Below are positions 26,692 to 34,801 of a DNA stretch of 64,000 nt, piece after piece (the stretch's first letter is position 1; each line of letters opens with the position of its first letter). Origin of the DNA: Armatimonadota bacterium (GTDB taxonomy: Bacteria > Sysuimicrobiota > Sysuimicrobiia > Sysuimicrobiales > Sysuimicrobiaceae); assembly GCA_031460175.1 (NCBI GenBank), contig JAVKGW010000003.1:62001-126000 (forward strand). Reading direction: 5' to 3'. Both the position numbers and the translations under genes were made by a program. The notes beneath the pieces were generated by a model. The model was given only the letters and a program-made list of their open reading frames with translations. It did not search any database and was not told where the DNA came from.

Positions 26692-27341
26692 CGCCCCGCG
26701 ACCTCCTGCTCCTGCTGCAGTGGTTCGACTCCCAGTTCCCGGTGGGCGCCTACGCCCACTCGGGGGGTCTAGAGGCGTATGCCCAGCGGGGAGCGGGACC
26801 GGCGGAACTCCGGCGGCTCGCGGAGGTGTTCTTGAAGCTCGGGGGGCTCCGGCTGGACCTGGCCGCCTGCGCCCTGGCCTGGCGGGCGGCGCCGGACGCG
26901 GTCCTGCTGGAGCGGCTCGGCGCGGAGCTCACCGCCTGGCGGCCCATCCCCGGATCCCGGGAGTCCAGCCTGAAAATGGGCCGCCGGTGGCTGCGGATGG
27001 TGCGGCGTCTGTACCCTTCCCTGGAGATCCCCTGTCTCCAGCACCCCCACCATGCCGTGGTGGTGGGCTGCTGCGGGCGGCTTTTCGGAGTTCCGGAGAC
27101 GGCCCTCCTCCTCGCGTACGGCCACAGCGGCCTCACCGCCCTCCTGTACGCGGCCACCCGGTGCATGCCCGTGAGCCCGGAGCAGGCGCAGGAGATCCTC
27201 CGGGATCTTCAGGGAATGCTCGCCGCGCTGGTGGACGAGGTAACAGAGGATCCGCCCCGGCACCTGTGGAGCTGTACCCCGGCCTGGGACATCCGGGCCC
27301 ACGAGCAGGCGCTGCTGCCCACGCGCCTGTTCCAGAGCTAG
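26688..27341 (+). CDS. ureF: Urease accessory protein UreF
   Basis: This 217-residue UreF has a recognisable N-terminal motif LQWFDSQFPVGAYAHSGGLEAYAQ and a helical body with GHSGLTALLYAATRCMPVSPEQAQ. UreF bridges UreD and UreG and gates the GTPase during nickel insertion. The GTG start overlaps the ureE stop as GTGA. Divergence outside the N-terminal motif is normal for this family. Confidence 0.9.
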   Translation: MTPRDLLLLLQWFDSQFPVGAYAHSGGLEAYAQRGAGPAELRRLAEVFLKLGGLRLDLAACALAWRAAPDAVLLERLGAELTAWRPIPGSRESSLKMGRRWLRMVRRLYPSLEIPCLQHPHHAVVVGCCGRLFGVPETALLLAYGHSGLTALLYAATRCMPVSPEQAQEILRDLQGMLAALVDEVTEDPPRHLWSCTPAWDIRAHEQALLPTRLFQS

Positions 27342-27368
27342 GGCCATCGTGGAGAGGAGGTGAGAACC

Positions 27369-28001
27369 GTGAAGCCGGCCCGGATCGGCGTCGCGGGACC
27401 TGTGGGGTCCGGCAAGACATCGCTCCTGGACGCGCTGTGCAAGGCGATGCGCGGCCGGTACCGGATTGCCGTCATCACCAACGACATCTACACCTACGAG
27501 GACGCGGAGTTCCTGGTGCGCTCCGGAGCGCTGCCCGCGGACCGGATCCTGGGGGTCCAGACCGGTGGGTGCCCGCACACCGCCATCCGCGAGGACCCCT
27601 CCATCAACCAGGAGGCGGTGGAGGAGATGCTGCGCCGGTTTCCTGACCTCGATCTGCTGTTCCTGGAGTCCGGAGGAGACAACCTGGCCGCGAGCTTCAG
27701 CCCGGAGCTCGTGGACGTGTTCATCTACGTGATCGACGTGGCCGCAGGGGACAAAATTCCCCGGAAGGGCGGCCCCGGCATCCTCCGCAGCGACCTCCTC
27801 GTGATCAACAAGGTTGACCTGGCGCCGCTTGTGGGCGCGGATCTCCGGGTCATGGAGCGCGACGCGCGGGCCCAGCGCGGAGACCGGCCCTTCGTGTTCA
27901 CCAACCTGAAGACGGGACAGGGCTTGGATCAGATCGTCCGCTGGATCCAGGAGGAGGTGCTGTTCGAGGAGGAAGCCCGCCACCGGACCCCGGAATGCTG
28001 A
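27369..28001 (+). CDS. ureG: Urease accessory GTPase UreG
   Basis: This 210-residue SIMIBI GTPase has the P-loop [12 protein letters not shown], the nickel-binding-type motif [13 protein letters not shown] and the [13 protein letters not shown] guanine-specificity motif. It hydrolyses GTP to drive nickel insertion into urease. Two in-frame GTG codons are possible. GTG 27369 is chosen because GGAGG at 27356-27360 lies eight bases upstream, whereas GTG 27360 would overlap that site. Confidence 0.95.
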   Translation: MKPARIGVAGPVGSGKTSLLDALCKAMRGRYRIAVITNDIYTYEDAEFLVRSGALPADRILGVQTGGCPHTAIREDPSINQEAVEEMLRRFPDLDLLFLESGGDNLAASFSPELVDVFIYVIDVAAGDKIPRKGGPGILRSDLLVINKVDLAPLVGADLRVMERDARAQRGDRPFVFTNLKTGQGLDQIVRWIQEEVLFEEEARHRTPEC

Positions 28002-28822
28002 ACCCCCGGGCGCCCGCTGCGGTGGAGGGGAGGCTCCGGGTCTTTCTGGAGTCGGGGAAGACGGGGACCCGCGTGGGAGATCTGGAGAGCGCCGGCCCTC
28101 TACGGGTCATTCGGCCGTTTCCCCTCTCCCGGGGGCGGATCCTCCTCCAGATCCTTACGGTGGGGCCTGGCCTGCTGGGGGGAGATCGGTTCGGGATCGA
28201 GATCCACGTGGGCCGAGGGGCGAAGGCGGTGGTGGTGCAGCAATCCGCCACCAAAGTGCACCGGATGCCGCAGGGCCTGAGGGCCGCCCAGCAGGTGTGC
28301 CTCTGCCTGGAGGAGGGTGCGGAGCTGGAGTATTACCCGGGCCTCGCCATCCCGTACCCCGGGGCAGAACACCACCAGCGAACCGAGGTGTTCCTGTCCT
28401 CAGGTTCCCGCTTTGGGTTTCTGGAGATCTGGGCCATGGGTCGGATCCTCCGGGGAGAGCGGTTGGCCTTCCGGCGGATCACGGCGGATCTGGGGGTTTA
28501 CGCGGAGGGAACTCCCGTCTACCGCGAGGCCCTCCACCTGGATCCCACGGTCGAAGCCCTCAACGGGACGGGCCTTCTGGAGGGCGCGAGGTACGTGGGC
28601 AGCGGATTCTGGCGGTGGGGAGGAGCAGAGCCGGAGTTCCGGGAGGGCGACGGCGTGGTCCTCGCGGCGGGGCGGACCGGCTACGGAGATCTCTACCTCA
28701 AAGCCCTGGCTCGGGACGGACTACTGCTGCAGCAGCGGATCGAGGCCCTCCTCACCTCGTGGCGCGCGCGGTGGGGACTCCCTCCGATTGACTGGCGGCG
28801 CTATGGAAGCGGGTGGGGGTAG
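27995..28822 (+). CDS. ureD: Urease accessory protein UreD (UreH)
   Basis: This 275-residue UreD has the conserved stretches [34 protein letters not shown] and [25 protein letters not shown]. UreD docks on the urease core and recruits UreF and UreG for nickel delivery. It overlaps ureG by seven bases and is the last gene of the urea operon. In many bacteria ureD comes first, so its terminal place here is a local rearrangement, not a defect. Confidence 0.9.
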   Translation: MLNPRAPAAVEGRLRVFLESGKTGTRVGDLESAGPLRVIRPFPLSRGRILLQILTVGPGLLGGDRFGIEIHVGRGAKAVVVQQSATKVHRMPQGLRAAQQVCLCLEEGAELEYYPGLAIPYPGAEHHQRTEVFLSSGSRFGFLEIWAMGRILRGERLAFRRITADLGVYAEGTPVYREALHLDPTVEALNGTGLLEGARYVGSGFWRWGGAEPEFREGDGVVLAAGRTGYGDLYLKALARDGLLLQQRIEALLTSWRARWGLPPIDWRRYGSGWG

Positions 28823-28947
28823 AGGGGAGGACGGGCGTGTTGGGGGTGCCGGTCTCTTCCACCCACGGTGTGCCGCGATGGCAGGAACCCCCGCCCCCGA
28901 GGAGAATCTGACCCCCTGAATCCGGCTATCCCAGGCTTCCTGACCAC

Positions 28948-29862
28948 ATGGGGGGCGCGGTACCCGCAACCCAGACCCGCCACCTGAAGCGGACCCGACG
29001 ATCTACGGATCGCGGGGAAGCCCTCGTGGCCACCCTGGGCCATGAGCCCCAGGTGGTGACCATCTCCCTCGACGTCCTCCTCCAGCGCGGCCACCAGATC
29101 GGGGAGGTCACGGTCGTCCACACCGCCTCCCCGGCCGTGCTGCGGGGCCTGCGGGAGATCCGGCGGGAGTTCGCCTCCGGTCGCTACCCCGCGGTCTTGC
29201 GGTCCGTGCCGGTCCGCGGCGAGGCGGCCAGGCTCGACGACTTCCGCACGGAGGCGGACGTGTGGGCCCTGCTCTCGAGCCTGTACCGCGCGGTCCGCGA
29301 GGCCAAACGCCGCCACGCGGTGGTCCACCTGTCCCTGGCGGGCGGCCGCAAGGTCATGAGCGTGGCCGCCATGGTGGTGGCGCAGCTGCTGTTCGGCCCC
29401 GAGGATCGCGCCTGGCACCTGCTCAGCGAAGGGTGGACGCCCGGATCCCCCCGCAGGATGCACCTGGATCCGGGAGAACCCGTCCACCTCGTCCCCGTCC
29501 CCGTGCTCCGGTGGACGGACTCCGCGGTCATGCTGGCGGCCCTGGCGGAGCTCGACGACCCAGCCGAGGCCATCCGTCGCTACGGGGAGATCGTCCGGGG
29601 CGAGCGGATGCGCCGCCGGCGGGAGTTCGTGGAGCGCTGGCTCACCCCGGCCGAGCGGGACGTGGCCCGCCTGGCCTGCCAGGGCCTGGACAACGCCGCC
29701 ATCGCCCGCCGGCTGCACCGCAGCCGGCGGACCGTGGCCAACCAGCTGAGCGCCGTGTACGGCAAGCTGCAGGAATGGTTGGGGTTCGCGGGGCCTCCGG
29801 CCAGCCGAGCCCTTCTGCTCGCGGAGCTGGCGCCGTACTTCGAGCTGGCCGACAGGGCTTAA
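28948..29862 (+). CDS. CARF (NE0113-type) sensor fused to LuxR-type HTH regulator
   Basis: In this 304-residue protein, residues 26-160 look like the CRISPR-associated NE0113 CARF domain: LVATLGHEPQVVT, a beta-strand ending VVHT, and the hallmark HLSLAGGRKVMS followed by LLFGPEDRAWHLL. Such domains bind, and sometimes cleave, cyclic oligoadenylates made by type III CRISPR complexes. Residues 232-280 (LTPAERDVARLACQGL, then AIARRLHRSRRTVANQL) form a LuxR-type DNA-binding helix-turn-helix. The protein is therefore predicted to be a second-messenger-responsive transcription factor. No cas gene is nearby. GTG 29026 would give a shorter start at residue 27, closer to the usual CARF N-terminus. Confidence 0.82.
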   Translation: MGGAVPATQTRHLKRTRRSTDRGEALVATLGHEPQVVTISLDVLLQRGHQIGEVTVVHTASPAVLRGLREIRREFASGRYPAVLRSVPVRGEAARLDDFRTEADVWALLSSLYRAVREAKRRHAVVHLSLAGGRKVMSVAAMVVAQLLFGPEDRAWHLLSEGWTPGSPRRMHLDPGEPVHLVPVPVLRWTDSAVMLAALAELDDPAEAIRRYGEIVRGERMRRRREFVERWLTPAERDVARLACQGLDNAAIARRLHRSRRTVANQLSAVYGKLQEWLGFAGPPASRALLLAELAPYFELADRA

Positions 29863-29945
29863 AGCGGGGTGGGAAGCGGTCCCTAACCAGAAAGGGAACC
29901 CGATCCCATGCGCCCGCGCGCGGAGATCGGTAGGCTGCCCACAAG

Positions 29946-29981
29946 ACGAAACACCGAGACCCGAACCAAGGGGATTGCGAC
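29946..29981 (+). repeat. Single CRISPR-repeat-like sequence
   Basis: The 14 bases at 29968-29981 (AAGGGGATTGCGAC) are identical to the 3' end of a well-known repeat of Thermus thermophilus CRISPR arrays, recalled from memory. GAGACCCG at 29956-29963 resembles the repeat's GAGCCCCG block, with a few extra bases between. Only one copy is present and no spacers follow. It lies 84-119 bases after the CARF-LuxR gene and upstream of the RDD gene. It may be an array relic, a solitary repeat used for regulation, or chance. Confidence 0.35.
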
Positions 29982-30037
29982 CCTGAAGTTCGGAGCCTGC
30001 CTTCCCAGGCGCGGCCGAATCCCTGTAGGATTGTCCC

Positions 30038-30583
30038 GTGGAGCCCTGGGTGGCGGTCCTGATCGCGATCCTGGTCGTTGCGGACGTGGCGGTGGTCGCG
30101 TGGGTGGTCCACAGGGTCTGGGTCGCGGCTCCTGTCCACCGGCAGGCGTACTCCGAATGGCTCGCCCGTCTCGAGGCTGACCCCGTGCGCCGGAGGCTGT
30201 ACGAGGCCCACTGGCGGGCGCGGTGGCGGGCCGGCCTCGCCTCCCTGCTGGACGTGCTGGCCGCCGCGGCGGCCGGGTGGACCGTGTGGCTTGGCCTGAA
30301 AGACCGACTCGGCCTCCACAGGCGGGACGGCCTGTCAGACCCAGAGTTTTTCGTTTTCCTGGCCCTGTCGGCGGCCTTTTACCTCGCGTTCGTCTTCGGC
30401 GGCTTCCGGCTGTCCGGGACCACCCCCGGGCTGAGACTCCTGGGAATCGCGGTGGTCTCTGCGCAGACCGGGCGGCCGGCCGAGCGCACCCGCATGCGTC
30501 CTCCCACGAGGTGGGACTACCGGCGCGGCCGGGTCCCCGACCTCCTCTTCGTCCCCGCCGACCTGTTGAGGGAGTCTGGGTAG
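30038..30583 (+). CDS. RDD-family membrane protein
   Basis: This 181-residue protein has an N-terminal membrane helix (VAVLIAILVVADVAVVAWVV) and a second helix beginning GLASLLDVLAAAAAGW. A third helix is followed by the RDD-type turn GTTPGLRLLGIAVVSAQTGRP. The C-terminal tail is short and basic, so the RDD domain looks partial. RDD proteins are mostly uncharacterised; some are linked to ion transport. It begins at GTG 30038 with AGGA upstream and lies on the same strand as the CARF-LuxR gene 175 bases before it, making it a candidate target or partner. Confidence 0.65.
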   Translation: MEPWVAVLIAILVVADVAVVAWVVHRVWVAAPVHRQAYSEWLARLEADPVRRRLYEAHWRARWRAGLASLLDVLAAAAAGWTVWLGLKDRLGLHRRDGLSDPEFFVFLALSAAFYLAFVFGGFRLSGTTPGLRLLGIAVVSAQTGRPAERTRMRPPTRWDYRRGRVPDLLFVPADLLRESG

Positions 30584-30637
30584 CCCAGGCTGGCGCGAGG
30601 GCCGCGGCCCGACGGGCGTCCTCGGACCCCGTCCCGT

Positions 30638-30666
30638 TTGACACCCGGGAGCCCCTCGTGTACCCT
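30638..30666 (+). promoter_or_regulatory. Promoter of the rplM-rpsI operon
   Basis: A perfect TTGACA (30638-30643) is separated by 17 bases from TACCCT (30661-30666). Transcription would start near 30673, giving a leader of about 25 bases before the GTG start of rplM. The arrangement is a textbook sigma-70 promoter for a highly expressed ribosomal operon. Confidence 0.65.
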
Positions 30667-30696
30667 CTCGGGTGGCGTATTCGGAGGTGAGGACGC

Positions 30697-31131
30697 GTGA
30701 AGACCTACCAGCAGAAGCCGGCGGAGGTGGAACGGAGGTGGTGGCTCGTGGATGCCCAGGGGAAGGTCCTGGGCCGGCTGGCGAGCCAGGTGGCGAGCCT
30801 CCTGCGGGGCAAGCATAAGCCCACCTTCACCCCCCACGTGGACGGCGGGGACTTCGTGGTGGTGGTGAACGCGGACAAGGTGCGGCTCACCGGACGGAAG
30901 GCCGAGCGCAAGGTGTACTACTGGCACTCGGGCTACCCGGGCGGGCTCAAGTCCGCCACCGCCGGGGAGCTGCTGCGCACCAAGCCCGAGGAACTCTTCC
31001 GGCTGGCGGTCCAGCGCATGCTCCCCAAGACGCCGCTCGGCCGGCGGATGCTCCGCAAGCTGAAGGTTTACCGCGGCCCGGACCACCCGCACGCGGCCCA
31101 GCAGCCCCAGAAGCTGGAGGTGAAGGGATGA
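30697..31131 (+). CDS. rplM: 50S ribosomal protein L13
   Basis: This 144-residue L13 starts [30 protein letters not shown] and carries the family signature region [30 protein letters not shown]. It is an early-assembly protein of the large subunit. It starts at GTG with TCGGAGGTGAGG upstream and overlaps rpsI by four bases, the near-universal L13-S9 operon arrangement. Confidence 0.97.
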   Translation: MKTYQQKPAEVERRWWLVDAQGKVLGRLASQVASLLRGKHKPTFTPHVDGGDFVVVVNADKVRLTGRKAERKVYYWHSGYPGGLKSATAGELLRTKPEELFRLAVQRMLPKTPLGRRMLRKLKVYRGPDHPHAAQQPQKLEVKG

Positions 31132-31529
31132 GCACGGCCACGGTGCCCCAGGTCCAGGCGACCGGCCGGCGCAAGGAATCCAGCGCCCGGGTGTTCCTCC
31201 GACCCGGGTCCGGCCGGATCCTCGTGAACGGCAAGCCCTACGACGAGTACTTTGTGGGCATGGCCCGGCGGGCGCGGGTGGTGGAGCCGCTCGTCCTCAC
31301 GAACACCCTGGAACGTTTCGACGTCTACGCCACGGTGGCGGGCGGAGGCCAGACGGGCCAGAGCGACGCGGTGCGACACGGCATCGCCCGGGCCCTGGCG
31401 GAGGTGGACCCCGACCTGCGGCGCGTGCTGCGCCAGCACGGCCTCCTGACCCGGGATCCTCGGGTGAAGGAGCGGAAGAAGTACGGGCGCAAGCGGGCCC
31501 GGCGCGGTTTCCAGTACTCCAAGCGCTAG
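31128..31529 (+). CDS. rpsI: 30S ribosomal protein S9
   Basis: This 133-residue S9 contains [26 protein letters not shown], the signature [19 protein letters not shown] and the C-terminal basic tail ending YSKR, which reaches the decoding-site tRNA. It is translationally coupled to rplM (ATGA overlap) and followed by an intrinsic terminator. Confidence 0.97.
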   Translation: MSTATVPQVQATGRRKESSARVFLRPGSGRILVNGKPYDEYFVGMARRARVVEPLVLTNTLERFDVYATVAGGGQTGQSDAVRHGIARALAEVDPDLRRVLRQHGLLTRDPRVKERKKYGRKRARRGFQYSKR

Positions 31530-31553
31530 CGTTTCCGGGACAACCGGAGACCC

Positions 31554-31585
31554 GGGGCGGCCGGGAGGCCGCCCCTTTCCGTTTC
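31554..31585 (+). terminator. Intrinsic terminator after rpsI
   Basis: GGGGCGGCC (31554-31562) and GGCCGCCCC (31567-31575) form a perfect nine-base-pair stem with a GGGA loop, followed by TTTCCGTTTC. It begins 24 bases after the rpsI stop and ends the ribosomal operon. Confidence 0.82.
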
Positions 31586-31660
31586 TCGTGCTCAGGGGCC
31601 GCTTCCCGGGGATCCGGTGTTAAAGTTAAGGAAGGGCAACCGCCCGCGGAGGGAAGACCG

Positions 31661-33010
31661 GTGGCGAGAACACGGGTGCTGATCCTGGGGGCAGCGGGGC
31701 GGGATTTCCACAACTTCAACGTGTACTACCGACACCGGCCCCAGTACCAGGTGGTGGCCTTCACCGCGGCGCAGCTCCCCGCCATCTCGGGCCGCCGTTA
31801 CCCGCCAGAACTGAGCGGCCCGCACCACCCCGAGGGGATTCCCATCGAGCCGGAGGAACGCCTGGAGGAACTCGTCCGCGCCCACCAGGTAGACGAGGTG
31901 GTCTTCGCCTACAGCGATGTCAGCCACGAACACGTCATGCACCTGGCCAGCCGTGCGCTCTCCGCGGGGGCGGGGTTTCGAATCCTCGGCCCGCGGGAGA
32001 CCATGCTGCGCAGCGACCGCCCGGTCCTGAGCGTCTGCGGGGTGCGGACGGGAGCGGGCAAGAGTCCCACGAGCCGCTACCTCGCGGCCCTCCTGCGGGA
32101 ACTGGGCCAGCGGGTGGTGGTGGTCCGCCACCCCATGCCCTACGGGGATCTGCGGGCGCAGGTGGTGCAGCGATTCGCGAGCCTCGAGGATCTGGAGCGA
32201 TCTTCCCTCACCCTGGAGGAGCGGGAGGAGTACGAGCCTCACCTGCGGCAGGGGCAGGTGGTGTTCTCCGGGGTGGACTACGAGCAGGTGCTGGCCGCGG
32301 CGGAGCAGGAGGCGGACGTGATCCAGTGGGAGGGCGGCAACAACGACCTTCCCTTCTTCGTGCCAGATCTGCATGTGGTGGTGTGCGATCCCCTGAGGCC
32401 CGGCCACGAGCTGCACTACCACCCGGGAGAAGCCAACCTGAGGATGGCAGACGTGGTGGTGATCAACAAGGTCTCCACGGCCCGCAGAGAGCATGTGGAG
32501 GCCGTGCGCCGCAACGTGGCCGCGGTCAACCCGCGGGCCCGCATCGTGGAGGTGGACAGCGTGCTGGCCGTGGATCGGCCAGACCTCCTGCGGGGCCGGC
32601 GGGCGCTCGTGGTGGAGGACGGACCCACCACCACCCACGGGGGCATGGGGTACGGAGCGGGATACATCGCGGCCCGCGCGTACGGGGCGGAGATCGTGGA
32701 TCCCCGTCCTGCCGCGGTGGGCTCCCTCCGGGAGGCCTACGCCTCCTACCCCCATCTCCAGCACGTGTTGCCCGCCCTCGGCTACACCCCCCAGCAGCTT
32801 CTGGAGCTCGAGGAGACCATCAACCGCGCGGAGGCGGACGTGGTGGTGTTCGGGACCCCCGTGGACCTGCCGCGGGTGCTGCGCGGCCTCAACAAGCCCG
32901 CGGTACGGGTCACCTACGAGATCGAGGAGGCAACCCCGCAACTGCGGGGGATCCTGGAAGAGTGGCTCGCGCGGGTGGGCCGGCTGTCCCGCACGGAGGC
33001 CGCGAGGTAG
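31661..33010 (+). CDS. Cyclic 2,3-diphosphoglycerate synthetase-like GTPase/ATPase
   Basis: This 449-residue protein resembles the family named for archaeal cyclic 2,3-diphosphoglycerate synthetase. The N-terminus is a Rossmann-like domain (RVLILGAAGRDFHNFN). A P-loop follows at VCGVRTGAGKSPTSRYLA, then EADVIQWEGGNNDLPFF and VVVINKVSTARREHVEAV, the last resembling a GTPase NKxD motif. The archaeal enzyme makes a thermoprotectant; bacterial homologues have no established role. It sits directly upstream of the ornithine carbamoyltransferase gene with a two-base gap, pointing to carbamoyl-phosphate or arginine/ornithine metabolism instead. Start is GTG at 31661. Confidence 0.75.
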   Translation: MARTRVLILGAAGRDFHNFNVYYRHRPQYQVVAFTAAQLPAISGRRYPPELSGPHHPEGIPIEPEERLEELVRAHQVDEVVFAYSDVSHEHVMHLASRALSAGAGFRILGPRETMLRSDRPVLSVCGVRTGAGKSPTSRYLAALLRELGQRVVVVRHPMPYGDLRAQVVQRFASLEDLERSSLTLEEREEYEPHLRQGQVVFSGVDYEQVLAAAEQEADVIQWEGGNNDLPFFVPDLHVVVCDPLRPGHELHYHPGEANLRMADVVVINKVSTARREHVEAVRRNVAAVNPRARIVEVDSVLAVDRPDLLRGRRALVVEDGPTTTHGGMGYGAGYIAARAYGAEIVDPRPAAVGSLREAYASYPHLQHVLPALGYTPQQLLELEETINRAEADVVVFGTPVDLPRVLRGLNKPAVRVTYEIEEATPQLRGILEEWLARVGRLSRTEAAR

Positions 33011-33012
33011 CC

Positions 33013-33948
33013 ATGGGCTCGGGACTCCGCGGGCGCGACCTGCTCTCCATGGAGGATCTGAGCCGGGAGGAGATCCTGGAGATCCTCGACCTGGCGAGCC
33101 AGCTCAAGCGGGAGCAACGCGTACGGCGACCTCATCGCCTGCTCCGGGGCCGGACCCTCGCCCTCATCTTCGAGAAGCCCTCCCTCCGCACCCGGGTCAC
33201 CTTGGAGGTGGCCATGCGGCAGCTCGGGGGCGATGTCGTCTCCCTCACCCAGCAGGACATCGGGCTGGGAGTCCGGGAGAGCGTGGCGGACGTGGCCCGC
33301 AACCTCAGCCGGTGGGTGGACGGGATCGCGGCCCGGGTCTTCAGCCACCGCACGCTGGAGGACCTCGCGCGGGCCGCGGAGGTGGCTGTGATCAACGCCC
33401 TCAGCGACCGGGAGCATCCCTGTCAGACCCTCGCGGATCTGCTGACCATCCGGGAAAAGTTCGGGACCTTTCAGGGAACCGTGGTGGCCTGGGTGGGGGA
33501 CGGCAACAACGTGTGCCACTCGCTGCTCCTGGGGGGGGTCAAGGTTGGGCTCTCCCTGCGGGTGGCCACGCCGGAAGGCTACGAGCCGGACCGGACCATC
33601 CTGGAGGCCGCCCGGAACTACGGGGAGCGGACGGGAGCCCGGATCCTGCTCACCCACCGGCCGGAGGAGGCGGTGCGGGGTGCCCAGGTGGTCTACACGG
33701 ACGTGTGGACCAGCATGGGGCAGGAGGCCGAGCGGGAGAAGCGACGCCGGGCCTTCGCGGGCTTCCAGGTGAACGAGGCTCTCCTCGCCCACAGTCCGGA
33801 GGCCCTGGTGATGCATTGCCTCCCCGCGCACCGGGGAGAGGAGATCACGGACGCGGTGCTGGACGGGCCCCGATCCGTGGTGCTGGATCAGGCGGAGAAC
33901 CGGCTCCACGTCCAGAAGGCCCTGCTGGCCCTGGTGCTCGGGGGATGA
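33013..33948 (+). CDS. argF: Ornithine carbamoyltransferase
   Basis: This 311-residue enzyme transfers the carbamoyl group from carbamoyl phosphate to ornithine, giving citrulline. Carbamoyl-phosphate binding is shown by FEKPSLRTRVTLEVAM (SxRTR) and the HPCQTLADL motif. The ornithine-specific loop is TDVWTSMGQE and the catalytic cysteine loop is VMHCLPAHRGEEIT. These distinguish it from aspartate carbamoyltransferase. It follows a cyclic-DPG-synthetase-like gene and overlaps cdaA by four bases. The arginine-biosynthesis partners are not in the window. Confidence 0.93.
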   Translation: MGSGLRGRDLLSMEDLSREEILEILDLASQLKREQRVRRPHRLLRGRTLALIFEKPSLRTRVTLEVAMRQLGGDVVSLTQQDIGLGVRESVADVARNLSRWVDGIAARVFSHRTLEDLARAAEVAVINALSDREHPCQTLADLLTIREKFGTFQGTVVAWVGDGNNVCHSLLLGGVKVGLSLRVATPEGYEPDRTILEAARNYGERTGARILLTHRPEEAVRGAQVVYTDVWTSMGQEAEREKRRRAFAGFQVNEALLAHSPEALVMHCLPAHRGEEITDAVLDGPRSVVLDQAENRLHVQKALLALVLGG

Positions 33949-34751
33949 GCTGGCCCCTTTCCCTTCGCATCACCGACCTGGTGGACATCGCCATCGTCTC
34001 CGTGGTGGTCTACCAGGTCATGATGCTCATCCGGGGCACCAGGGCGGTGCAGCTGGTGCAGGGGATCGCCGTCCTCGCGGCGGGCTACCTCCTGGCCTCC
34101 TGGTTGCAGCTCTACACCCTCCAGGCCATCCTCGGTTATCTCGGCGGCATCATCCCCGTGGCCCTGCTGGTGCTGTTCCAGCCGGAGATGCGGCGCCTGC
34201 TGGAGCAGATCGGCCGGGGCCGTCTCCTGTGGGGCGCCGCGGCTCCCATGGAACGGGACGTGGCGCTGCGGCTGGCGAACGACCTCGCCCGGGCTGCCCG
34301 GATCCTGGGGCAGCGACGCATCGGGGCCCTGATGGTCATCGAGCGGCGGACCGGTCTCAACGACTTCATCGAGACGGGCGTCCGCCTGGACGCCGTGTGC
34401 TCCGTCCCCCTCCTGCTGAACCTTTTCTATCCCAACACCCCCCTCCACGACGGCGCGGTGATCGTCCGGGGGAACCGGGTGGTGGCGGCGGGGTGTCTGC
34501 TGCCCCTCAGCGAGAGCCCCCTGCTCAGCCGGTCCCTGGGGACCCGCCACCGGGCCGCGGTGGGGATCACGGAGGGGACGGACGCGGTGGCCATCGTGGT
34601 CTCCGAAGAAACAGGGACCATCTCCCTCGCCCAGGAGGGCTCCCTGCGGCGGGGGCTCTCCGAGGAAGAGCTCAGGGCCACCTTGCTGAACCTGTTCGCG
34701 GTCACTCCCGCCCGGGGCCCGGTGCCCTGGTGGAGGAGCCGGCCCGCGTGA
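33945..34751 (+). CDS. cdaA: Diadenylate cyclase, membrane-bound c-di-AMP synthase
   Basis: This 268-residue protein has three N-terminal membrane helices (about residues 10-80) followed by a DAC domain. The catalytic DGA is at residues 169-171 (PLHDGAVIV) and the RHR motif at 201-203 (LGTRHRAAVGITE). It condenses two ATP into c-di-AMP, a messenger controlling potassium/osmolyte balance and cell-wall growth. The next two genes encode its regulator CdaR and GlmM, the conserved cdaA-cdaR-glmM cluster of Gram-positive bacteria. Confidence 0.95.
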   Translation: MSWPLSLRITDLVDIAIVSVVVYQVMMLIRGTRAVQLVQGIAVLAAGYLLASWLQLYTLQAILGYLGGIIPVALLVLFQPEMRRLLEQIGRGRLLWGAAAPMERDVALRLANDLARAARILGQRRIGALMVIERRTGLNDFIETGVRLDAVCSVPLLLNLFYPNTPLHDGAVIVRGNRVVAAGCLLPLSESPLLSRSLGTRHRAAVGITEGTDAVAIVVSEETGTISLAQEGSLRRGLSEEELRATLLNLFAVTPARGPVPWWRSRPA

Positions 34752-34801
34752 GATCCGAAGAGGGCAGGTGGGCCCGCGCGGTAGGCCTGTGAGGACGTGG
34801 C

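Noticed and set aside
29863-30037. A CRISPR array between the CARF-LuxR and RDD genes
   Set aside because: Only one degenerate repeat-like sequence is present. There is no second repeat at a spacer distance.
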